Assembly: GCA_031406795.1 (NCBI GenBank)
Contig: JANOHV010000064.1
Span: 1 to 10,234, forward strand
DNA length: 10,234 bases
DNA from: DATDCY01 sp031406795 [NCBI: Candidatus Rokuibacteriota bacterium]
Lineage (GTDB): Bacteria; JAUVQV01
Direction of reading: 5' to 3'
Shown here piece by piece: positions 4,451 through 10,234 of this stretch (its first letter is position 1; each line of letters starts with the position of its first letter). The position numbers were made by a program, and so were the translations under genes. The notes under the pieces were generated by a model, which saw only the letters and a list, made by a program, of their open reading frames with translations, made no database searches and was not told the origin of the DNA.

Positions 4451-7075
4451 CTAGATCAGCTTGAGCAGTTCTTCCAGAGCCGCATCCACTTTCCCGACGT
4501 CCTTGCCGCCGGCGGTCGCCATCTCGGGCTTGCCGCCCCCGGACCCGCCGCACACCGCGGCCACCTTCTTCACGAGGTCCCCGGCCCGGTGCGTGCCGAC
4601 GAGGTCCCGCGTGACGCCGCAGGCGAACGCCACCTTGCCCTCGGTGACCGACGCCAGCAGCACGACCCCGCTCTGGAGCTTGTCCTTGAAGTGATCGACG
4701 GTGGTGCGCAGCGTGTCCATGTCCAGCCCATCCATGCGCGCCGCCAGCACTTTCACGCCGTTGATCACCTGGGCTCTCTCGGTGGGGTCGCCCCCGGCCC
4801 CGCGGGCGAGCCTGGCCTTGAGATCGGCAACCTCTTTCTCCAGACCCCGGACCTGTTCGGCCAGCCGGTCGGCGCGCCTGGCCGCCTCGCGCGGGCCGAC
4901 CTTGAGCGCGGCGGCGACCGCGGCCAGATCGCGCTCGGCTTCGAGCACCGCGCAATAGGCGCCCTCGGCCGTCGCGGCCTCGATGCGGCGCACCCCGGAC
5001 GCCACGCTGCCCTCGCTGAGGATCTTGAAGAAGCCGATCTCGCCGCTGCGCCCGACATGGATGCCGCCGCAAAGTTCGGAGGAGACGCCCGGGATGGTGA
5101 TGACGCGCACCCGATCGCCGTATTTTTCACCGAAGATCGCCATGGCGCCGGAAGCCACCGCCTGTTCGAGCGACTTCTCCTCCTTGTGCACGGTGTGGTC
5201 GGCCCAGACCGCGGCGTTGACCTCCTCCTCGACCGTAGCCAGTTCGGCGGCGGTGACGCCGGAGAAGTGCGTGAAGTCGAAGCGCAGCCGGTCGGCTTCG
5301 ACATGCGAGCCGGCCTGCTTGACGTGGTCGCCGAGCGCCTTGCGCAGCGCGGCCTGGAGCAGATGCGTCGCGGTGTGGTTGCGCGCGATGCGGCGGCGCC
5401 GGCCCGCGTCGACGGCGGCGGTCACCAGGTCGCCTTGGGCGAGCACCCCCTCCACGAGCCGGCCGCGGTGCAGGGTGTAGCCCTTCCAGTGCTTCTTCGT
5501 ATCGGCGACGAGCAGCAGGCCCTTCTCGCTGCGGATTTCGCCCCGGTCGCCGGCCTGTCCGCCGCTCTCGGCGTAGAACGGCGTGCGCTCGAGCAGCACC
5601 TCGATGTCGTCGCCGGCCGCCGCGGCCGCGACCCGCTCCTCGCCCCGGAAGATCGCGGCGACCCGCGACTCGCCCTCGGTGTGCGTGTAGCCGGCGAAAG
5701 CCGTCTCCGGCAGACCGCCGAGCAGCTTCGGCCACGAGCCGACCGCCGTTTCGCCCGAGCCGACCCACGAAGCGCGAGCGCGTTCGCGCTGCGTGCGCAT
5801 CGCGGCCTCGAAAGCCGCGTGGTCGAGGCCCAGTCCCTGCTCCTCGGCAATCTCGCCCGCCAGATCGAGGGGGAACCCGTAGGTGTCGTAGAGCCGGAAG
5901 AGGTCCTCGCCGCCGAGGAGCCCGGCGCCGGCGTTCTTCGCCTTCGCCATGATCTCCTGGAGCAGCCCGAGGCCCAGCTCGAGCGTGTGCGTGAAGCGCT
6001 CCTCCTCGACTTTCGTCACGCGCCGCACGAACTCCAGGTGCGTCGCCAGTTCCGGGTAGGCCCCCTGCATCGCCTCGACGACGACCTCGACGCCCGTGTG
6101 CAGGAACGGCTCCGAGAGTCCGAGCATCTTGCCGTGGCGGGCGGCGCGCCGCATGATCCGGCGCAGCACGTACCCGCGGCCTTCGTTGGACGGCAGCACG
6201 CCATCGCCGATCAGAAACGTAGTTGCCCGCAGGTGATCGGCGATGACGCGCATCGAGACGTCGCTCTTCGCGTCCGCGCCGTAACTCTTGCGGCAGGCCA
6301 CGGCGATGAAGCCGAGCAGCGGCGTGAACAGGTCGGAGTCGTAGTTGCTCTGCCGCCCCTGGACGACGGCGGCCAGGCGCTCGAGCCCCATGCCCGTGTC
6401 GATGCTCGGCTTGGGCAGCGGCGTCAGCGTGCCGGCCGCGTCGCGGTTGAACTGCATGAAGACCAGGTTCCAGATCTCCAGATAGCGGTCGCAGTCGCAG
6501 CCGACGGCGCATTCGGGCCGCCCGCAGCCGACCGCAGGGCCCTGGTCGATCAGGATCTCGCTGCACGGGCCGCAGGGCCCGGTGTCCCCCATCTGCCAGA
6601 AGTTGTCCTTCTCGCCGAGCCGGATGACCCGCGCGGGCGGCAGCCCCGCGATCTTCGGCCAGAGCGCCGCGGCCTCGTCGTCGTCGCGAAAGACGGTGGC
6701 CCAGAGGCGGTCCTTGGGCAGGCCCATGCCCTTCGTCAGGAACTCCCAGGCAAAGGCGATGGCGTCGGCCTTGAAGTAGTCGCCGAAGGAGAAGTTGCCG
6801 AGCATCTCGAAGAACGTGTGGTGGCGCGCGGTGCGCCCGACGTTCTCCAGGTCGTTGTGCTTGCCGCCGGCGCGGACGCACTTCTGCGAGGTCGTCGCGC
6901 GGGTATAGGCGCGCCGATCCTCGCCGAGGAAGACGTCCTTGAACTGGACCATGCCGGCGTTGGTGAACAGCAGCGTCGGGTCCTTGGCGGGAACAAGCGT
7001 CGAGGAGCGGATCACCTCGTGCCCGTTCGCCGCGAAGAATTCCAGGAATTTCGCTCGGATCTCGTTGCCTCTCAC
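4451..7075 (-). CDS. alaS: Alanyl-tRNA synthetase
   Basis: An 874-residue class II synthetase that charges tRNA-Ala, full length for a bacterial AlaRS. The catalytic domain begins at residue 1 and shows the family signature TTSQKCVRAGGKHNDLENVG (61-80), then RHHTFFEMLGNFSFGDYFK (84-102). The editing domain that clears Ser- and Gly-tRNA-Ala has its metal-binding HTATH at 567-571 and CGGIH at 669-673. The C-terminal DHHA1 part carries GGGKPEMATAGGKD near the end, and a coiled-coil linker (about 715-760) precedes it. Start GTG 7075-7073 is preceded by AAGGAGG, five bases away, and lies 15 bases after the hisS stop. All key residues seen are intact. It is probably transcribed with hisS and the downstream selenoprotein-like gene. 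Confidence 0.98.
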   Translation of the reverse strand: MRGNEIRAKFLEFFAANGHEVIRSSTLVPAKDPTLLFTNAGMVQFKDVFLGEDRRAYTRATTSQKCVRAGGKHNDLENVGRTARHHTFFEMLGNFSFGDYFKADAIAFAWEFLTKGMGLPKDRLWATVFRDDDEAAALWPKIAGLPPARVIRLGEKDNFWQMGDTGPCGPCSEILIDQGPAVGCGRPECAVGCDCDRYLEIWNLVFMQFNRDAAGTLTPLPKPSIDTGMGLERLAAVVQGRQSNYDSDLFTPLLGFIAVACRKSYGADAKSDVSMRVIADHLRATTFLIGDGVLPSNEGRGYVLRRIMRRAARHGKMLGLSEPFLHTGVEVVVEAMQGAYPELATHLEFVRRVTKVEEERFTHTLELGLGLLQEIMAKAKNAGAGLLGGEDLFRLYDTYGFPLDLAGEIAEEQGLGLDHAAFEAAMRTQRERARASWVGSGETAVGSWPKLLGGLPETAFAGYTHTEGESRVAAIFRGEERVAAAAAGDDIEVLLERTPFYAESGGQAGDRGEIRSEKGLLLVADTKKHWKGYTLHRGRLVEGVLAQGDLVTAAVDAGRRRRIARNHTATHLLQAALRKALGDHVKQAGSHVEADRLRFDFTHFSGVTAAELATVEEEVNAAVWADHTVHKEEKSLEQAVASGAMAIFGEKYGDRVRVITIPGVSSELCGGIHVGRSGEIGFFKILSEGSVASGVRRIEAATAEGAYCAVLEAERDLAAVAAALKVGPREAARRADRLAEQVRGLEKEVADLKARLARGAGGDPTERAQVINGVKVLAARMDGLDMDTLRTTVDHFKDKLQSGVVLLASVTEGKVAFACGVTRDLVGTHRAGDLVKKVAAVCGGSGGGKPEMATAGGKDVGKVDAALEELLKLI

Positions 7076-7090
7076 GTTTCCTCCTTCGCG

Positions 7091-8356
7091 TCAGCCGCCC
7101 TCGGCGTAGGCGGTCGGGGCGAGCGTTTCGATCAGATCGGCCGTCGCCACCTCGCGCTGCGTTTTTTCGCTCATGTCCCGCAGCTGGACCACCCCCGCCG
7201 CGAGTTCGTTCTCACCGACGATCACCACCTGGCGCGCCCGCAGCCGGTCCGCGCGCCGCAGCTGGCTCTTGAGACTGCGCCCCTCGTAGTCCCACTCGGC
7301 GGCCACCCCGCGCCCGCGCAGCTCGGCGAGCCAGGGCCAGACCGCGCGCCGCGCCGCGGCCCCGAGCGCCGCCAGAAAGACCGGCCGCGGCGCTTCGTCC
7401 ACGGCATCGGGCGGCAGCAGCAGCAGCAGCCGCTCGACGCCGAGCGCAAAACCCAGCCCGGGGGTCGCCGCGCCACCGAACTCCTCGACGAGCCGGTCGT
7501 AGCGCCCGCCCGCGGCCACGGTGTCCTGTGCGCCGAGGCCGCTCGAGGTCAGCTCGAAGGTCGTCCGGGTGTAATAGTCCAATCCGCGGACCATCGCGGG
7601 GTTCACGATGTACGGAACCGCCGCCGCATCGAGCAGGCCGCAGACCGCGGCGAAGTGCTCCCGGCAGGGCGCGCAGAGGAACTCCCGCCCATCCGGCGCC
7701 CCGGCCCGCAGCAACCGGCAGCCCTCGGCCTTGCAGTCGAGGATGCGCAGCGGGTTGGTCTCCAGGCGGCGGCGGCAGTTCTCGCAGAGCTGGGGGGCGA
7801 GGGGGCGGAAGTACTCGATCAGGGCCTGTCGGAAGTCCGGCCGGCACGCGCCGTCCCCGAGGCTGTTGATCTGCAGCGAGAGCCCCGGAACGCCCAGCGC
7901 GCTGATCGTCGCGTGGACCATCTGCAGCAGCTCGGCGTCCGCCTCGGGACCGCCAACGCCGAAGAGCTCGGCGCCGATCTGGTGGAACTGGCGGAAACGG
8001 CCCTTCTGCGGCCGCTCGTAACGGAACATCGGCCCGGTGTACCAGAGCTTGACCGCCCCGCCCTCGCCGCCGAGATTCTCCTCGAGATAGGCGCGTACGA
8101 CACCGGCGGTCCCCTCCGGGCGCAGCGTCAGGGAGTTGCCGCCCTTGTCGGGGAACGTGTACATCTCCTTCTCGACGATGTCGGTTGTGTCCCCCAGACC
8201 GCGCGCGAACAGCGCGGTCTCCTCGAAGATCGGCAGGCGGATCTCGCTGTAGCCGTAGCGGGCGAACGCCTCGCGAAACAGCCGCTCGAGACGCTGCCAG
8301 CGCTGCGTCTCGCCGGGGAGGATGTCGCGCGTCCCTTTGATCGCTTTGTATTTCAC
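7091..8356 (-). CDS. hisS: Histidyl-tRNA synthetase
   Basis: A 421-residue class II synthetase that charges tRNA-His, normal bacterial length. It starts MKYKAIKGTRDILPGE, the usual N-terminus. Motif 2 is seen as LTLRPEGTAGVVRAYLE (77-92) with MFRYERPQKGRFRQFHQ (110-126). The His-specific loop is RGLDYYTRTTFE (257-268), and motif 3 is LGFALGVERLLLLL (301-314). The CENC (191-194) and NPLRILDCK (201-209) segments are typical of many bacterial HisRS, and the C-terminal anticodon-binding domain runs from about 325. I chose GTG 8356-8354, with GAGG (8368-8365) eight bases upstream. A longer in-frame ATG at 8401 would start inside the repeat element and add 15 residues of non-HisRS sequence. It is the first gene of the hisS-alaS-selenoprotein unit; I could not find a convincing promoter. 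Confidence 0.98.
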   Translation of the reverse strand: MKYKAIKGTRDILPGETQRWQRLERLFREAFARYGYSEIRLPIFEETALFARGLGDTTDIVEKEMYTFPDKGGNSLTLRPEGTAGVVRAYLEENLGGEGGAVKLWYTGPMFRYERPQKGRFRQFHQIGAELFGVGGPEADAELLQMVHATISALGVPGLSLQINSLGDGACRPDFRQALIEYFRPLAPQLCENCRRRLETNPLRILDCKAEGCRLLRAGAPDGREFLCAPCREHFAAVCGLLDAAAVPYIVNPAMVRGLDYYTRTTFELTSSGLGAQDTVAAGGRYDRLVEEFGGAATPGLGFALGVERLLLLLPPDAVDEAPRPVFLAALGAAARRAVWPWLAELRGRGVAAEWDYEGRSLKSQLRRADRLRARQVVIVGENELAAGVVQLRDMSEKTQREVATADLIETLAPTAYAEGG

Positions 8357-8371
8357 GGTGCCAACCTCACC

Positions 8372-8497
8372 TGAAACGGACGCTATTTTTCGTTCTGGCA
8401 AGGCGCGCGACGCTGCCGCGACTGAGGCGTACGACTGTACGCCGCAGGGAGCGGCTAGGAGCGTAACGCCGCCAGAGCGAAAAAGAGCCCCGTTTCA
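8372..8497. repeat. 126-bp palindromic intergenic repeat, copy A
   Basis: The ends are inverted repeats: 8372-8399 (starting TGAAACGG) matches the complement of 8471-8497 at about 24 of 28 positions with one gap. In the centre GGCGTAC-GACT-GTACGCC (8426-8443) is a perfect 7-bp hairpin. The parts between also pair partly (GGCG with CGCC, GACGC with GCGTA). The whole unit can fold into one long hairpin. It fills almost all of the gap between hisS and the glycosyltransferase gene and supplies the TGA stop of the latter (8497-8495). A related copy lies at 10170. It encodes no protein and resembles REP or MITE-like elements; similar units occur, from memory, in deltaproteobacterial genomes. Confidence 0.8.
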
Positions 8498-9463
8498 CAA
8501 TCCGAGCGTCTCGCGGACGGTGTAGGTCGGGCGTTTCTGCGACTCGTGGTAGATGCGCGTCTGCAGTTCGGCGAGCAACCCCATCGTCACGAACTGCACG
8601 CCGACGATGACCAGAAGCACCGCCAGGAAGAGGATCGGGCGGTTGGAGAGCGGCACGCCCTGGAACAGCCGCTGGAAGGAGAGCCAGCCGCCGATGACGA
8701 CGCCGGCCCCCGCGCTCGCCAGGCCGATCAGCCCGAAGATGTGGATCGGCCGCGTGGAGTACGAGAGGAGGAATTTCACGGTTATGAGGTCGAGCAGCAC
8801 TTTGACGGTACGGAAGAGACCGTACTTGGACTGCCCCGTCGTTCGCGGGTGGTGGTTGACGGGGATCTCCGCGACCTCGACGCCCATCCCCGAGGCGATC
8901 GCGGGGATGAAGCGGTGCAGCTCGCCGTAGAGGCTGACGCTCTTGGCGACCTCGTGACGAAATGCCTTCAGGGTGCAGCCGTAGTCGTGCAGCTTGACCC
9001 CGGTGATGAAGGAGATCAGCGAGTTGGCGAGCATCGAGGGCAGGCGTCGGGTGAGGAAGGTGTCCTGCCGCTTGACCCGCCAGCCGTTGACCAGGTCGTA
9101 CCCTTCGCCGATTTTCGCGACCAATCGCGGGATGTCCGCCGGGTCGTTCTGCAGGTCGCCGTCCATGGTGACGACGATCTCGCCGGCGGCGAAATCGAAG
9201 CCCGCGGCGAGCGCCGCCGTCTGGCCGAAGTTGCGCCGAAACCGCACGAGCTTGACGCGCGGTTCCCGCCGGTTGGCCTCGCGCAGGATCTCGACCGTGC
9301 GGTCGCGCGACCCGTCGTCGACGAAGATCACCTCCCAGGTGAGGCTCATCTTCTCGAGGACGGCGACGAGCCGGTTCGCCAGCTCGCCGACCGAGCCTTC
9401 CTCGTTGAAGACCGGGATCACCACGGAAATACCGAGAGACCAGGGCTTGGCGGCGGTTTCCAT
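8495..9463 (-). CDS. GT2 family (DPM/ArnC/GtrB-like) polyprenyl-phosphate glycosyltransferase
   Basis: A 322-residue inner-membrane glycosyltransferase. The cytoplasmic GT-A domain starts with ISVVIPVFNEEGSVGEL (12-28) and has the nucleotide-sugar residues VDDGSRDRT (48-56) and the metal-binding DGDLQNDP (101-108). RRNFGQTAALAAGFDFA (76-92) and RTTGQSKYG (207-215) are also typical. Two membrane helices follow at about 239-262 and 276-298. Relatives move a sugar or aminosugar from a nucleotide donor to undecaprenyl or dolichyl phosphate for use outside the cytoplasm; the sugar here cannot be read from the sequence. Neither ATG 9463 nor the in-frame ATG 9472 has a clear Shine-Dalgarno. I prefer 9463 because the family start is close by, but 9472 (three more residues) is equally possible. 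It follows gmhB by 32 bases, so the pair is likely an envelope-sugar operon. Its stop codon lies in the end of repeat copy A. Confidence 0.93.
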   Translation of the reverse strand: METAAKPWSLGISVVIPVFNEEGSVGELANRLVAVLEKMSLTWEVIFVDDGSRDRTVEILREANRREPRVKLVRFRRNFGQTAALAAGFDFAAGEIVVTMDGDLQNDPADIPRLVAKIGEGYDLVNGWRVKRQDTFLTRRLPSMLANSLISFITGVKLHDYGCTLKAFRHEVAKSVSLYGELHRFIPAIASGMGVEVAEIPVNHHPRTTGQSKYGLFRTVKVLLDLITVKFLLSYSTRPIHIFGLIGLASAGAGVVIGGWLSFQRLFQGVPLSNRPILFLAVLLVIVGVQFVTMGLLAELQTRIYHESQKRPTYTVRETLGL

Positions 9464-9495
9464 GGGGCGCATGGTACCCGCAGCAGCCGCGCCGT

Positions 9496-10077
9496 TCAAG
9501 TCGGCCGCCTCGCCGGCGTCCGGCGCCCGCGCGGCCGGGGACCGCCCGCCACGATGGCGCGCGCCGCCGAAAGGAGCGATCCGGCGCTCGGGACGCCGGG
9601 CGGTAGCGGTGCGCCGCGCGGCGCGACGAGGACGCCGCGGATACCGACAGACCTGCCGGCCTCGAGGTCGGTGAGCGAGTCGCCGACGACCCAGGAACGC
9701 GCCACGTCGATGGCAAACCGCTCGAGCGCCTGCGACAGCATCCCCGGCTGCGGCTTGCGGCAGCCGCAGCCCGCGCCCGCGTCGTGGGGACAGTGGAGGA
9801 TCGCGTCCACACCGGCGCCGGCGCGAACCAATTCGACCTGCATCCGCCGGTGGACCTCGGCCAGGTCCGCCTCGGACATCAGCCCCCGGGCGATGCCGCG
9901 CTGGTTCGTGATCACCACCAGCAGGTAGCCGGCCTCGCGCAGCGCGCGCAATCCGGCGCGCGCGCCGGGCAGGAACCGGAACTGATCCCACGAGCGCACG
10001 TAGTCCCCGGGCAGACGCCGGTTGATCACCCCATCGCGGTCAACGAACACCGCCGGTCGTCCAGCAGGCCTCTTCAT
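9496..10077 (-). CDS. gmhB: D-glycero-D-manno-heptose 1,7-bisphosphate 7-phosphatase (HAD family)
   Basis: A 193-residue HAD-superfamily phosphatase of the GmhB/HisB-N type, which removes the 7-phosphate in ADP-heptose synthesis for lipopolysaccharide core. The nucleophile motif is FVDRDGVINRR (Asp13 and Asp15). Motif II is ITNQRGIARG (Thr57), and motif III/IV residues are Lys108 in CRKPQPGM and VVGDSLTD (Asp133, Asp137). A zinc site CPH..C.C (Cys96, His98, Cys104, Cys106) is the feature that separates GmhB from most other HAD enzymes. The tail after about 175 is Arg/Pro rich and unusual in length. ATG 10077 is chosen because the family begins just before the nucleophile; only a weak AGG precedes it. 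An open frame continues upstream for 32 more codons without family similarity. HisB-type histidinol phosphatase is the alternative, less likely with no his genes here. Confidence 0.92.
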   Translation of the reverse strand: MKRPAGRPAVFVDRDGVINRRLPGDYVRSWDQFRFLPGARAGLRALREAGYLLVVITNQRGIARGLMSEADLAEVHRRMQVELVRAGAGVDAILHCPHDAGAGCGCRKPQPGMLSQALERFAIDVARSWVVGDSLTDLEAGRSVGIRGVLVAPRGAPLPPGVPSAGSLLSAARAIVAGGPRPRGRRTPARRPT

Positions 10078-10169
10078 GAATTGCCTGTCGGTCCCGGGAT
10101 GCAACCCGCGCGCCGCAGATCTGCCCGGGTCCAGCGCCTGCGGAGCAGGCCGCTCAAAAGGGTCCAGGT
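10078..10169. other. Non-coding leader of gmhB with a short inverted repeat
   Basis: No gene is supported here. CCTGC-GGA-GCAGG (10137-10149) is a perfect 5-bp hairpin, and CCCGGG occurs twice (10093-10098, 10124-10129). I see no convincing -10/-35 pair; the gmhB promoter may lie here or further upstream outside the window. Confidence 0.3.
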
Positions 10170-10234
10170 GCAAGGCGGGCGAGTCCTGAGGAATGAGGCG
10201 TACGAACAGTACGCCGCAGTGACGAAGGGCGAAG
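10170..10234. repeat. Palindromic intergenic repeat, copy B (cut by window end)
   Basis: It shares with copy A the left GCAAGGCG stretch, the TGAGGCGTACGA block, and the right GTACGCCGCAG block. The centre GGCGTAC-GAACA-GTACGCC (10197-10215) is again a perfect 7-bp hairpin with a different loop. The bases that vary between copies are mainly loop and lower-stem positions, as expected for a family held by structure. The outer TGAAACGG arm is not present on the left side within the window, so this copy is diverged or trimmed there. The right arm is not visible. Confidence 0.7.

Noticed and set aside
4144-4464. Plus-strand frame of 106 codons across the selenoprotein locus
   Set aside because: It lies antisense to the read-through frame, has Ser/Arg-rich shadow composition, and has no ribosome site. 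The minus-strand protein has a recognisable family motif set.
7414-7429. CAG-type triplet run inside hisS
   Set aside because: It simply encodes the run of leucines in motif 3 of HisRS; not a separate repeat feature.
4427-8374. Plus-strand open frame of about 3.9 kb
   Set aside because: It is antisense to alaS and hisS. GC-rich codon use removes stops on the opposite strand; the product is low-complexity and has no recognisable domain.
8357-8401. Upstream ATG extension of hisS
   Set aside because: The extra 15 residues come from the repeat element, and GTG 8356 has a Shine-Dalgarno and the normal HisRS N-terminus.
9473-9991. Long in-frame extension upstream of the glycosyltransferase
   Set aside because: It overlaps gmhB in another frame and has no similarity; the GT2 fold begins just after ATG 9463.

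Overview
The window is high-GC (I judge mid to high 60s percent, not computed) and densely coding. It comes from a Gram-negative bacterium: it carries a gmhB-type heptose phosphatase for lipopolysaccharide, periplasmic signal or anchor sequences, and a PspA-family membrane-stress protein. A UGA-containing redox gene implies that the host makes selenocysteine. Long hairpin repeats and high GC would suit a deltaproteobacterial-type lineage, but the taxonomy is a weak inference.

Layout. Positions 1-2847 (minus strand) hold a tight four-gene cluster: a membrane-anchored solute-binding domain protein with a C-terminal LysM, a PspA/IM30 protein, a two-helix membrane protein with a coiled coil, and the first 47 codons of what looks like an AAA-type ATPase that leaves the window. 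A sigma70-like promoter and a perfect 15-nt palindrome precede it. Positions 3052-4059 (plus strand) encode two exported or membrane-anchored small proteins, DUF192 and rhodanese. Positions 4074-8356 (minus strand) are hisS-alaS followed by a small YtxJ/BrxC-like (bacilliredoxin-type) gene. The motif cysteine of that gene is replaced by an in-frame TGA, and a hairpin that fits a bacterial SECIS element follows. Positions 8372-8497 are a 126-bp palindromic repeat that fills the gap to the next genes. Positions 8495-10077 (minus strand) hold gmhB and a GT2 polyprenyl-phosphate-type glycosyltransferase. A second, partial copy of the repeat starts near 10170 and runs off the window.

How the genes fit together. 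The PspA cluster looks like an envelope-stress or membrane-remodelling unit: an ESCRT-III-like protein, a membrane partner, a probable AAA ATPase and a periplasmic sensor-like protein that may touch peptidoglycan. hisS-alaS is housekeeping translation with a redox selenoprotein attached downstream. gmhB plus the glycosyltransferase is a cell-envelope sugar unit bracketed by two copies of the same repeat.

The main discovery candidate is the selenoprotein at 4074-4412. A conventional gene caller would truncate it or miss it.
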